From: Propionibacteriaceae bacterium
GTDB lineage: Bacteria > Actinomycetota > Actinomycetes > Propionibacteriales > Propionibacteriaceae
Direction of reading: 5' to 3'
Assembly (NCBI GenBank): GCA_025965155.1
Contig: JAOPXN010000025.1
Span: 1 to 64,000, forward strand
Length of the DNA stretch: 64,000 nt
Part shown: positions 25,604 to 33,708 of the stretch, piece by piece
How positions within the stretch are numbered: the first letter of the stretch is position 1
How the letters are laid out: the number at the start of each line of letters is the position of its first letter
Notes under the pieces: model-generated
What the model saw: only the letters and a program-made list of their open reading frames with translations
What the model was told of the DNA's origin: nothing
Databases searched by the model: none
Position numbers and translations under genes: made by a program

Positions 25604-26493
25604 CTCAGACAACCAGCGAAGCCAGGCCGGCCACCGTCGAAGCCACGCCGGGTCGACGCAAACGAAGCAGCCGTCATCACAACGGACCGCTGTTCTGGAT
25701 CGGCATGGTCATCCTTGCCGCCATCTTCGTCATCCCGATTATCTGGATGTACCTGACGTCGTTCCGGTCGCTGTCGGACTCACGCAGAGTTCCACTGACG
25801 ATCATCCCTGATGAGATCACCCTTCGCGCCTTCAGGTTCATCTTCTCTGAGACCCAGAACCCGGTCCTGCTGTGGGCTCTCAACTCGCTGATCGCGGCGT
25901 CGGCGCATTCCATCTTGGTGTTGGTGGTGGCGTCGATGGCGGCCTACGCGCTGGCTCGGATGCAGTTCAAGGGGCGGGGAGTGATCTTCGCCGTGATCAT
26001 CGGCACCCTGTTCGTTCCGCACTTCATCTTCTTGATGCCGAACTACCTGCTGATGGACAAGCTCGGTTGGTTGGACACGCTGATCGCACTGATCGTGCCG
26101 GGAGCGGCAGGGGCTTTCGGGGTGTTCTTCCTGCGGCAGTTCTTCCTCGGGATCCCTCGGGAGCTCGAAGAGAGCGCGCTGATCGACGGAGCGAACACCT
26201 GGACCATCCTGACCAGGATCATCCTGCCGATCGCTCGGCCGGCGCTGATCACTTTGGGTGTGCTGTCCTTCCTCGGGAACTGGAACGACTTCCTGTGGCC
26301 CGTCTTCGTGCTGTTCTCTCCTGAACGGCTCACGTTGCCGGCCGGACTGTCCACCCTGCAGGGCGCGTTCGCTACCGACTACCCGGTGATCATGGCCGGC
26401 GCCACGATCGCCTCGGTGCCGGTGTTGATTCTCTACATCGCGCTGCAGCGCTACATCATCGAAGGTGTGGCAACTAGCGGCCTCAAAGGCTGA
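25600..26493 (+). CDS. Sugar ABC transporter permease, MalG type (arabinoside importer)
   Basis: This encodes 297 residues. A basic N-terminal tail (GRRKRSSRHH) precedes the first helix GMVILAAIFVIPIIWMYL. The EAA loop reads ELEESALIDGANTWTILTRIILPIARP near residues 185-210, with Ser for the second Ala, which is tolerated in the family. It ends with the MalG-like YIIEGVATSGLKG. No ATPase gene is adjacent. A strong terminator follows 12 bp after the stop. Confidence 0.93.
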   Translation: MTQTTSEARPATVEATPGRRKRSSRHHNGPLFWIGMVILAAIFVIPIIWMYLTSFRSLSDSRRVPLTIIPDEITLRAFRFIFSETQNPVLLWALNSLIAASAHSILVLVVASMAAYALARMQFKGRGVIFAVIIGTLFVPHFIFLMPNYLLMDKLGWLDTLIALIVPGAAGAFGVFFLRQFFLGIPRELEESALIDGANTWTILTRIILPIARPALITLGVLSFLGNWNDFLWPVFVLFSPERLTLPAGLSTLQGAFATDYPVIMAGATIASVPVLILYIALQRYIIEGVATSGLKG

Positions 26494-26504
26494 CAAATCC
26501 AGAG

Positions 26505-26548
26505 AAGGCCTCGACCCACCGGCGAGCCGGTGGGTCGGGGCCTTTTCT
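26505..26548 (+). terminator. Rho-independent terminator after the arabinoside importer
   Basis: GGCC-T-CGACCCACCGG, a 4-base loop, then CCGGTGGGTCG-G-GGCC form a near-perfect stem of about 16 bp followed by TTTTCTTC. It separates the importer operon from the second arabinofuranosidase gene, which starts 29 bp downstream and so either uses read-through or a promoter hidden in this short gap. Confidence 0.85.
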
Positions 26549-26576
26549 TCGCTCCTAACCGACAAGGAAGTCCTAC

Positions 26577-28112
26577 ATGGCACGTGCACGCATCACCCTT
26601 GACCGCGACTTCACTCTGGGCCCAGTGCCCCGTAGGCTCTTCGGATCCTTCGTCGAGCACATGGCCCGCTGCGTCTACACCGGCATCTTCGAACCAGGCC
26701 ATCCCGAAGCGGACGAGCAGGGACTGCGCCGCGACGTGCTGGAGCTCACCCGTGAGCTCGGTGTGACGGTCGTCCGCTACCCGGGCGGCAACTTCGTCTC
26801 AGGCTATGACTGGGAGGACGGGGTCGGACCGGTCGACCAGCGGCCCCGCCGACTCGACGGCGCCTGGCACACGCTGGAGACCAACGCCTTCGGCCTGCAC
26901 GAGTTCATCGACTGGGCGCGGCTCGCCGAGGTCGAGGTAATGGAGGCTGTCAACCTCGGTACTCGAGGCGTCCAGGCCGCTCGCCAGCTGCTCGAGTACG
27001 CCAACCACCCGGGCGGCACCAAGCTTTCGGACCTGCGCCGCGAGCATGGAGCGGAGGAGCCTTTCGACATCCGGCTGTGGTGCCTGGGCAACGAGATGGA
27101 CGGTCCCTGGCAGATCGGGTTCAAGACGGCCGAGGAGTATGGCCGGCTGGCCCAGGAGACGGCGCGGGCTATGCGCATGATCGACTCCAACCTTGAGCTG
27201 GTCGCGTGCGGCAGCTCGAGCCTGTCCATGCCGACCTTCGGTGCCTGGGAGCACACGGTGCTGACCCACACCTATGACCAGGTCGACTACATCTCGCTGC
27301 ACGCGTACTACTCCGATAACGACGGCGACGCCGAGAGCTTCCTGGCCAGCGCCGTGGATATGGACAGGTTCATCGAGGCGGTCGTCGCCACCGCGGACGC
27401 CGTACGCGCCCAGGGGCAGCATCAGAAGTTCATCAACCTCTCCTTCGACGAGTGGAACGTCTCCTACCGGCACAACGAAGCCGAGGGCCGGCCGACCGAC
27501 GCCGAACTGACCCGTGACTGGGCCGAGCATCCGCCCATCGGCGAGGGAGACTACGACGTCACCGAGGCTGTCGTGGTCGGGACGCTGCTGAACTCGCTGC
27601 TCCGCCACGGGGACCGGGTCAAGATCGCGAACCAGGCGCAGCTGGTGAACCTGCTCGGGCTGATCCGCACCGAGGAGGGCGGGCCGGCCTGGCGTCAGAC
27701 GATCTTCTTCCCCTTCGCCGCCATGGCCAACACCGCCGCCGGGCAGATCCTCCGCCCGTCGGTGACCTCCGACCGCTACTCGACCGCTAAGTACGGGGAT
27801 ACCGATGTGGTCGATGTCAGCGCCACCTGGGACGAGGACGAAGGGGTGCTCGCCTTGTTCGTGGCCAACCGAGGTCTGACCGAGGCTGCGTCGGTCGATG
27901 TGGTGTTGCGTGGCCTTGACGCCGACGAGATCATCTCGGCACAGGTGCTGACGATCCCCGACGGGGCTGACCGGTTCGCAGCGAACACGGCGACTGAGCA
28001 GCCGGTCGGGCTGGTCGACCTGGACGGCGTCGAGACCAAGGACGGCAACGTGCAGCTCGCGCTGCCGCCGCTGTGCTGGGCTGTGGTGAAGCTCGCGGTC
28101 AGCCAAAACTGA
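26577..28112 (+). CDS. abfA: GH51 alpha-L-arabinofuranosidase (2), cytoplasmic
   Basis: This encodes 511 residues, closely paralogous along its whole length to the enzyme encoded at 21521. The acid/base Glu173 (WCLGNEMDGPWQ) and nucleophile Glu292 (LSFDEWNVSY) fall at the same positions. It differs in the loop after the nucleophile, where an insertion (RHNEAEGRPTDAELTRDW) replaces a short stretch; this loop shapes the substrate pocket, so the two enzymes may prefer different arabinosides. No signal peptide is seen. AAGGAAG precedes the ATG. It is cut off from the importer genes by a terminator. Confidence 0.95.
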   Translation: MARARITLDRDFTLGPVPRRLFGSFVEHMARCVYTGIFEPGHPEADEQGLRRDVLELTRELGVTVVRYPGGNFVSGYDWEDGVGPVDQRPRRLDGAWHTLETNAFGLHEFIDWARLAEVEVMEAVNLGTRGVQAARQLLEYANHPGGTKLSDLRREHGAEEPFDIRLWCLGNEMDGPWQIGFKTAEEYGRLAQETARAMRMIDSNLELVACGSSSLSMPTFGAWEHTVLTHTYDQVDYISLHAYYSDNDGDAESFLASAVDMDRFIEAVVATADAVRAQGQHQKFINLSFDEWNVSYRHNEAEGRPTDAELTRDWAEHPPIGEGDYDVTEAVVVGTLLNSLLRHGDRVKIANQAQLVNLLGLIRTEEGGPAWRQTIFFPFAAMANTAAGQILRPSVTSDRYSTAKYGDTDVVDVSATWDEDEGVLALFVANRGLTEAASVDVVLRGLDADEIISAQVLTIPDGADRFAANTATEQPVGLVDLDGVETKDGNVQLALPPLCWAVVKLAVSQN

Positions 28113-28145
28113 CGGGGTAGCGGTTCCCGGGACTTGTTTCTGTCG

Positions 28146-28157
28146 TACAGTTTGATC
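28146..28157 (+). promoter_or_regulatory. Possible -10 box of a leaderless gene
   Basis: TACAGT at 28146-28151 stands 6 bases before the ATG at 28158, and no Shine-Dalgarno is visible. This spacing is what leaderless actinobacterial genes show. The -35 (GTTCCC, 28123-28128) is weak. Confidence 0.4.
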
Positions 28158-29000
28158 ATGAGCAGTGCTGCTACGCCAACGGTTCCGGGAACCGACCAGC
28201 CCGATGATCTTGTTGCCGGCCTCTTCACCGACGGGGTCATCGCCTGCAAGGGAGCCTTCTCCCGCGAGTGGGCCGCCGCCATGCATGAGGACATCATGGC
28301 CGCCTTCGAGGAGGCCATCGGCCGAGAAGGCGGTGCGGTCGGTCGAGGTCCGAAGCGTTACTACGTGGAGATCCATCCCGAGCAGCTGCGTGGTTTCGTA
28401 GACCTGGTCACTCACCCGTGGGTGACGGCGGTTTCGGAGGCGGTCCTCGGTCCCGACTACGAGATCGTCGAGATCGGTTTCGACATCCCGTTTGCGGGTG
28501 CGGTGAACCAGCCGTGGCACCGTGACTTCCCCTCGCCACCACAGACGTATGAACAGCGTCAGCTGACGTCGCTGGCGTTCAACCTGACGGCGGTGGACAC
28601 AACGCCCGACATGGGCCCGTTCCACATTGCCGTCGGGACGCAGTTCGAGAGAGGTGAGAACTTCGATCACGGTATGTTTCCGCCGCAGAGCGAGTGGCCG
28701 CGCTACGAGGCCGCGGGCCAGCTCAAGATGCCGCAGATGGGCGACATCTCGGCTCGGTCGGCGCTCACCATCCACCGCGGCACGGCCAACCAGTCACCTC
28801 ATGCGCGCCCGGTTCTGGTGCTGGGCGTCGACGCTCCGGGCGCCGGCCATGCCGAGCTGCACGACATGATGATCACCCGTGAGTTTCATGCCTCGCTGCC
28901 CGAGCAGGTGCGCAGCCACCTCCATGCGCGGGTAGTGGACGAGCTGGTCCCGATCGTGCAGAAGCACACCATCGAGGGACTGGTGATGGGGGCGCCGTAA
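28158..29000 (+). CDS. Phytanoyl-CoA dioxygenase-family (Fe(II)/2-oxoglutarate) oxygenase
   Basis: This encodes 280 residues. A double-stranded beta-helix with the iron triad is visible: H-x-D in QPWHRDFPSP (near residues 121-127) and the distal His in ALTIHRGTANQSPHARPVLVLG, whose Arg fits 2-oxoglutarate binding. The family hydroxylates varied small molecules, so the name does not imply phytanate metabolism. It follows abfA (2) on the same strand by 45 bp but has its own likely promoter. A TTG at 28134 could extend it by eight residues. The substrate is unknown; a link to plant-derived aglycones is speculative. Confidence 0.8.
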   Translation: MSSAATPTVPGTDQPDDLVAGLFTDGVIACKGAFSREWAAAMHEDIMAAFEEAIGREGGAVGRGPKRYYVEIHPEQLRGFVDLVTHPWVTAVSEAVLGPDYEIVEIGFDIPFAGAVNQPWHRDFPSPPQTYEQRQLTSLAFNLTAVDTTPDMGPFHIAVGTQFERGENFDHGMFPPQSEWPRYEAAGQLKMPQMGDISARSALTIHRGTANQSPHARPVLVLGVDAPGAGHAELHDMMITREFHASLPEQVRSHLHARVVDELVPIVQKHTIEGLVMGAP

Positions 29001-29028
29001 CCGCTCGACTCGGTCGGCCCGCTAGCTC

Positions 29029-30342
29029 TTAGTCGGTGTACTTAGCCAGGTCCGAGGTGTCACCTCGGGCCAGATCGCGGAACAGCGCCAGCGCCCGTTC
29101 CCGGTCCCATTGGACCGCCGAGCCCACCGGTGTGGGGAGGTTAGGGTTCGCGATCGGCACCGTCAAGGTGTACCCGTCCGGACCGGAGACCTTGGTCATC
29201 GCCCGTGCCAGCTTGGCCATCTCCCACGCACTCGTGTCCTCGCCGAGCTTCAGCGCATCGGCGGACGCCATCCACAACCGCCAGTACCGGATCGGGTTCA
29301 ACACCGTGGCCGGCGCCGCCGCCTTCTTCGCCACCGCCGCCAGCATCTGGCGTTGCCGCGCCACCCGACCGAGGTCACCCTTCGGGTCCGCGTAGCGCAT
29401 CCGGACGTAGCCGAGAGCGTCGGCACCGCTCAGCTCCTGGCATCCTTCCGGCAGGTCGAGATGACTGTTGCGGTCCTTGATCGCCTTCGGTAGGCACATC
29501 TCGATGCCGCCGAGCGCGTCGATCACGTTGACGAAACCGCCGAAGCCGACCTCGAGATAGCCGTCGATCCGCAGTCCCGTGTTCTGCTCGACCGTCCGCA
29601 CCAACAGTTCCGGACCGCCGAAGGAGTAGGCCGCGTTGATCTTGTCCCTGCCATGCTTGGGGACGCTCACGTAGGAGTCGCGCGGGATGGAAATCAGTGC
29701 CGGCTTCCCGCCAGGTGGGATGTGCATCAACATCACGGTGTCGGTACGTTGCCCTGCGGTGCTGCCTGTTCCGAGCTTCTTCTTCTCGGCCTTGGTCAAG
29801 CCCTCGCGTGAGTCGGATCCGACCATCAGGAACGTCGTCCCCGGCTGGTCGGCCGGCCGGTCGCCGCTGGGGGAGTCGTCCACCCGCGCGATCTGGCTCC
29901 AGGCCAGGACCGGTATCGCCAGCAGTCCGACGACGGCCAGCACCAGCACCAGCACCAGCACCCGGCGCACTCTGCGTGCTGGTCGGCGCTTCCCCGGCCC
30001 GCCACCAGTGGCTCCACCGCCAGGTCCGCCACCCCCGGGCCCCGAGTCGCCCGGGGTGCCCGGATGAACCGGCCCGTACACCGCGGTCCGCGGGTCGGCA
30101 GGCACCGCCGGCTGGGCTGCTGTGGGACGGGGCCCGGTCGGGGCGTCGCTTGAGATCGGCTGACCGGCGGGAGGTCGCGGCCGCCCTGACTGACCCGAGC
30201 GTCCGGAATGTCCTGGGGGTACTCCGGCAGGGCCGGCGTCTGCAGTCACCGGCGGCAGCACCCGGGTCGGTTCCGGCTCCGGATCGGACTTCGGCTCGCG
30301 GCCGTAGAGCCAGTCCAGATCGTCGTCGCGGCTTCCTGCCAT
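29029..30342 (-). CDS. LytR-CpsA-Psr (LCP) family cell-wall glycopolymer ligase (1)
   Basis: This encodes 437 residues. The cytoplasmic N-terminus begins MAGSRDDDLDWLYG, with the DWLYG motif frequent in actinobacterial LCP proteins, followed by a Pro/Gly-rich tail. One membrane helix (VLVLVLVLAVVGLLAIPVLAW, about residues 127-147) leads to the extracytoplasmic LCP domain with the catalytic-site segments RTDTVMLMHI and SIPRDSYVSVP and, later, ALGYVRMRYADPKGDLGR. Such enzymes attach undecaprenyl-linked glycopolymers to peptidoglycan. It is divergent from a second LCP gene and convergent with the oxygenase gene. Confidence 0.92.
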   Translation of the reverse strand: MAGSRDDDLDWLYGREPKSDPEPEPTRVLPPVTADAGPAGVPPGHSGRSGQSGRPRPPAGQPISSDAPTGPRPTAAQPAVPADPRTAVYGPVHPGTPGDSGPGGGGPGGGATGGGPGKRRPARRVRRVLVLVLVLAVVGLLAIPVLAWSQIARVDDSPSGDRPADQPGTTFLMVGSDSREGLTKAEKKKLGTGSTAGQRTDTVMLMHIPPGGKPALISIPRDSYVSVPKHGRDKINAAYSFGGPELLVRTVEQNTGLRIDGYLEVGFGGFVNVIDALGGIEMCLPKAIKDRNSHLDLPEGCQELSGADALGYVRMRYADPKGDLGRVARQRQMLAAVAKKAAAPATVLNPIRYWRLWMASADALKLGEDTSAWEMAKLARAMTKVSGPDGYTLTVPIANPNLPTPVGSAVQWDRERALALFRDLARGDTSDLAKYTD

Positions 30343-30474
30343 GAGTAAAGACTTTACCCGCGCAAACTGTGAGGTGTCGGCGTGGCGAGGCGAGCCGCTT
30401 GCGGCTCCACCTCGATACTGGCAGTGATCTCCTCGGAGATTCCTTCCCCATTGCAGATCGAAAGGCCCCTGAGG

Positions 30475-31992
30475 GTGTCCATCAACACTGCGAGCACGCG
30501 TCCCGTTCCACCGCCGTCGAGTACCACCCGACGCAGCGACCGGGTGAAGCTCCGGCGCGGGCTCACCTTCTTGGCGATGACCCTGGTACTCCCGGGATCG
30601 GCCCAGATCGCTGCCGGAAACCGCCGGGTCGGCCGATTCGCTGTCCGGGTCTGGATGGCGCTGTGGGCCTCGCTACTGCTGGTTGGTGCGCTCACGCTGC
30701 TGTGGCGGGGCGGCGCTATCGCGATGTTCACGTTCGGGCCAACCCTTCGAGTCGTGCAAGCGGTGATGATCGCCGTCGGGATCGGTTGGGCACTGTTGCT
30801 GCTGGATGCCTGGCGCATCGCCCGCCCGCCCGAGCTTGCCCGGCAGCACCGGCTCGGCTTCGCGATCCTCAACGTGGCCCTGGTCTTCCTGGTGGCCGGA
30901 GGGCTGTTCGCGTCGGCGTCGATGGTGTCCAGCCAGCGGGACATGATGGCCTCGGTCTTCGCTGGTGGAGGTGACACCAAGAGCAAGAACGGTCGGTTCA
31001 ACGTGCTGTTGATGGGCGGCGATGCAGGCAAGAACCGGACCGGTCTCCGGCCCGACAGCATGACCATTGCCAGCATCGATGCCGACACCGGCCGCACTGT
31101 GCTGTTCAGCCTGCCGCGCAACATGGAGGACGTACCGTTCCCCGAGTCGTCGCCGCTGCACGACAAGTTCCCGCGAGGTTTCGGCTGCGCTGACCATTCC
31201 TGCATGTTGAACGCGGTCTACACCTACGCCACCGAGCACGCCGCCCTGTATCCCGGTGTCACCAACCCAGGGGCGCAGGCGACCAAGGAAGCAGTTGAGG
31301 GGGTCACCGGGCTGACGATCAACTACTGGGCGCTGATCGACCTCAAGGGCTTCGAGGCCCTGGTGAACGCCGTGGGTGGTATCACGCTGGACATCAACAA
31401 GCGGGTGCCGATTGGCGGGGGCAGTACCAAGATCTCGGGCTATATCGAGACCGGCAAGCATGTCCAACTGGACGGCTATCACGCCCTGTGGTTCGCCCGA
31501 TCCCGGGCCGACTCCTCCGACTACGAGCGGATGGCGCGGCAAAAGTGCGTGATGAGCGCGATGTTGAACCAGCTGGACCCCATGACGGTGCTGACGAAGT
31601 TCAACCAGATCGCCGCTGCGGGCAAGGAGATCGTGGCCACCGACATTCCGACCTCCACCATCAATACGCTGATGCAGCTGGCGCTCAAGGCTAAGAAGCT
31701 TCCGATCTCGAGCCTGTCCTTCGTGCCACCGTTGGTCTATCCGGGTAGCCCCAACTTCACCGTCATCCACGCCGCAGTCCAGGCCAAGATCGACGCCGCT
31801 GAGGGGGCCGACCGAGGCGAGAAGCCGGCCAAGGGGGCCGAACCCGCCAGCCGGGCCAGCTCCGACCCGAGCACCGAGGCGGAACAGAACGGCAGCAGCT
31901 CGGCCACCGCCGAGCCAGGCGCCGGGGCCAGCAGCACGCCTAAGCCGGGTCAGGACACCGAGGATCTTGCGGAGGTATGTGCGGCGCGGTGA
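30475..31992 (+). CDS. LytR-CpsA-Psr (LCP) family protein (2), multi-helix N-terminus
   Basis: This encodes about 505 residues from the GTG at 30475, which has AAAGG 9 bases upstream; the frame is open back to 30382, so the start is uncertain. Unlike its divergent neighbour it has four N-terminal membrane helices (RGLTFLAMTLVLPGSAQIAA; WMALWASLLLVGALTLLW; VMIAVGIGWALLLLDAW; GFAILNVALVFLVAGGLF). The LCP domain follows (FNVLLMGGDAGKNRTGLRPD, SLPRNMEDVPFP, ALWFARSRADSSDYERMARQ). The C-terminal tail is low-complexity Ser/Ala/Pro/Glu. It resembles the CpsA/Rv3267 type next to mannose and F420 genes in mycobacteria. Confidence 0.9.
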   Translation: MSINTASTRPVPPPSSTTRRSDRVKLRRGLTFLAMTLVLPGSAQIAAGNRRVGRFAVRVWMALWASLLLVGALTLLWRGGAIAMFTFGPTLRVVQAVMIAVGIGWALLLLDAWRIARPPELARQHRLGFAILNVALVFLVAGGLFASASMVSSQRDMMASVFAGGGDTKSKNGRFNVLLMGGDAGKNRTGLRPDSMTIASIDADTGRTVLFSLPRNMEDVPFPESSPLHDKFPRGFGCADHSCMLNAVYTYATEHAALYPGVTNPGAQATKEAVEGVTGLTINYWALIDLKGFEALVNAVGGITLDINKRVPIGGGSTKISGYIETGKHVQLDGYHALWFARSRADSSDYERMARQKCVMSAMLNQLDPMTVLTKFNQIAAAGKEIVATDIPTSTINTLMQLALKAKKLPISSLSFVPPLVYPGSPNFTVIHAAVQAKIDAAEGADRGEKPAKGAEPASRASSDPSTEAEQNGSSSATAEPGAGASSTPKPGQDTEDLAEVCAAR

Positions 31993-32037
31993 CTCAGACC
32001 GCGAGTTGAACCGAGCACAGGAACCGGGCACGGCACA

Positions 32038-33072
32038 ATGGCTGCCGTGACCGATGCCTCCGCCGCGGACCAGCCAACGACCTACCCCGGCGTGAGCGTG
32101 GTGATGCCGGTGCTGAACGAGGAGCGTCATCTGGGCGCCGCGGTACGGCGGGTGCTGGACCAGGACTACCCCGGTGAGCTCGAGGTGATCATGGCGGTCG
32201 GTCCGAGCCAGGACCGAACGGGCCAGATCGCGGCAGAGCTGGCCGCGGCCGACAGCCGGCTCCGGGTCGTGGACAACCCGGCCGGCCGTACCCCGCACGC
32301 ACTCAACCTCGCCATCGCCGCCGCTCAGTACGACGTGATCGTCCGGGTCGACGGCCACGGTGAGCTGACCGACGGCTACATCGCCAAGGCGGTGGAGCTG
32401 CTGCAGAGTACCGGGGCAGCCAACGTCGGGGGAGTGATGGACGCCCAGGGCGAGAGCCCCTTCGAGCAGGCTGTCGCGTCGGCGTACACCACCCGGCTGG
32501 GCCTCGGCGGCTCCACCTTTCACCTGGAGGACTCACCGGCAGGACCAGCCGACACCGTGTTCCTCGGCGTCTTCCGCAAGGACGCGCTGGCAGCGGTCGG
32601 AGGCTTCGACGAGTCCATGCACCGTGCCCAGGACTGGGAGCTGAACTATCGGCTGCGGCGCTCCGGTCAGACTGTCTGGTTCTCACCGGAGCTGAAGGTG
32701 ACCTACCGCCCGCGCTCCAGCCTGAAGGCGCTGGTTCGGCAGATGTACGAGACCGGCAAATGGCGTCGGGAGGTGGTCCGCCGGTATCCCGAGACCGCCG
32801 GCAGGCGTTACCTGGCGCCGCCGGTCGCGGTGTCTGGGATCGTGCTCGGGACGACCGCCGGTGCGCTCGGCACCATCACCGGCCCGAAGTGGCTGCGGGC
32901 CGGTCTCCTGGCTCCGCTGGGATACCTGGGCGTACTGGCTGTCGCTGTCGCGACCGCCCCGCCGACGCTCAATGCAGCCGCCCGGCGCCGGCTGCCGCTG
33001 GTGCTGGCGGCAATGCACCTCTCCTGGGGAGCCGGCTTTCTGGTCGGGTTGCGGGACCGCCGACCCGACTGA
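32038..33072 (+). CDS. Glycosyltransferase family 2 protein
   Basis: This encodes 344 residues. The GT2 nucleotide-sugar fold is clear: VSVVMPVLNEERHLGAAVRRVL at the start, the metal-binding VRVDGHGEL, and FDESMHRAQDWELNYRLRRSG near residues 190-210 (acceptor/base region). Two C-terminal membrane helices (VSGIVLGTTAGALGTITG; APLGYLGVLAVAVAT) would anchor it facing the cytoplasm. It likely adds a sugar to a lipid-linked cell-wall or exopolysaccharide precursor, in keeping with the LCP gene 45 bp upstream. The sugar donor is unknown. Confidence 0.9.
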   Translation: MAAVTDASAADQPTTYPGVSVVMPVLNEERHLGAAVRRVLDQDYPGELEVIMAVGPSQDRTGQIAAELAAADSRLRVVDNPAGRTPHALNLAIAAAQYDVIVRVDGHGELTDGYIAKAVELLQSTGAANVGGVMDAQGESPFEQAVASAYTTRLGLGGSTFHLEDSPAGPADTVFLGVFRKDALAAVGGFDESMHRAQDWELNYRLRRSGQTVWFSPELKVTYRPRSSLKALVRQMYETGKWRREVVRRYPETAGRRYLAPPVAVSGIVLGTTAGALGTITGPKWLRAGLLAPLGYLGVLAVAVATAPPTLNAAARRRLPLVLAAMHLSWGAGFLVGLRDRRPD

Positions 33073-33116
33073 TCGGCACCCTTGCCGCGCGGTGTGGCCA
33101 GCTTAGTGGCACATGT

Positions 33117-33157
33117 TTGACTTAATGTCATTACAAACTCTATCCTCGGTGTACACC
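33117..33157 (+). promoter_or_regulatory. Promoter of the tautomerase gene with an IolR-like box
   Basis: TTGACT (33117-33122) and TATCCT (33141-33146) are 18 bp apart. The spacer holds TGTCATTACAAA (33126-33137), which agrees at 9 of 10 positions with the KGWCHTRACA motif described for IolR of Corynebacterium glutamicum and recurs almost unchanged upstream of iolC. A small palindrome GGTGTACACC lies at 33148-33157. Confidence 0.55.
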
Positions 33158-33176
33158 ACACCACGAAGGGGGCGCG

Positions 33177-33566
33177 ATGCCACTCGTTCGGATAGACGTT
33201 CAGCAGGGCCGTACGACTGAGGAGCTGCGGCGGATCGCCGACACGGTCCAGGAGGTCATGCTCGAGGTATTCGACGCGCCACCGCGGGACCGGTACCAGA
33301 TCATCACCGAACATCCGGTCGGCCACATCATCGCCGAGGACACCGGGTTGGGGTTCGACCGCAGTCCCGGAGTGACGGTGATCCAGATCTTCCAGCAAGG
33401 TCGCAGTGAGGCGCAGAAGAAGGCGGCGTTTGCCGAGCTGGCCCTCCGGCTCGATAAGGACTGCGGCATCGCACCGACCGACTTGATCATCTCGGTGACG
33501 GCCAACCAGCGCGAGGACTGGTCGTTCGGACTCGGCCGGGCGCAGTTCCTGGAGGGTGACCTGTGA
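33177..33566 (+). CDS. Tautomerase-superfamily protein
   Basis: This encodes 129 residues, about twice the length of a 4-oxalocrotonate tautomerase subunit, as in the MSAD/cis-CaaD-like tautomerase branch. It starts Met-Pro (PLVRIDVQQGRT), so processing would expose the N-terminal Pro that is the catalytic base of the superfamily. Two beta-alpha-beta units are discernible (LVRIDV..TEELRRIADTVQEVMLEVF; VTVIQIFQQGRSEAQKKAAFAELALRL). AAGGGGG precedes the ATG. It lies 142 bp before iolC and shares a promoter box with it, so a role in inositol catabolism, such as keto-enol conversion of an intermediate, is possible but unproven. Confidence 0.85.
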   Translation: MPLVRIDVQQGRTTEELRRIADTVQEVMLEVFDAPPRDRYQIITEHPVGHIIAEDTGLGFDRSPGVTVIQIFQQGRSEAQKKAAFAELALRLDKDCGIAPTDLIISVTANQREDWSFGLGRAQFLEGDL

Positions 33567-33601
33567 CCGGCGAGCAGACCCAGCAGAACTTAATGCCGGT
33601 T

Positions 33602-33653
33602 TGTCTTTACAAATCATTGACTCCGGTACGCAGAGGGAATAGCGTTCCCTCTG
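33602..33653 (+). promoter_or_regulatory. iol operon promoter region: IolR-like box and perfect inverted repeat
   Basis: TGTCTTTACAAA (33602-33613) matches the box before the tautomerase gene in all but one base. It abuts TTGACT (33617-33622), a likely -35, with TAGCGT (33640-33645) a weak -10 at 17 bp. Over this -10 lies a perfect 9-bp inverted repeat, CAGAGGGAA (33631-33639) and TTCCCTCTG (33645-33653) around TAGCG, which looks like a second operator. The iolC start is 56 bp downstream. Confidence 0.55.
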
Positions 33654-33708
33654 TGGCCGACCCAGACCGACCGGCCGGCACCCACCCGAACTTTCTCAAG
33701 GGAGAGAT

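Noticed and set aside
26799-28775. 658-codon minus-strand frame over abfA (2) and the oxygenase gene
   Set aside because: It is antisense to two clearly recognised genes and its composition (His/Arg/Val/Gly rich, no motif) is that of a reverse-frame shadow in GC-rich DNA.
30673-32523. 616-codon minus-strand frame over the second LCP and GT2 genes
   Set aside because: It is a shadow of well-supported plus-strand genes with no recognisable domain.
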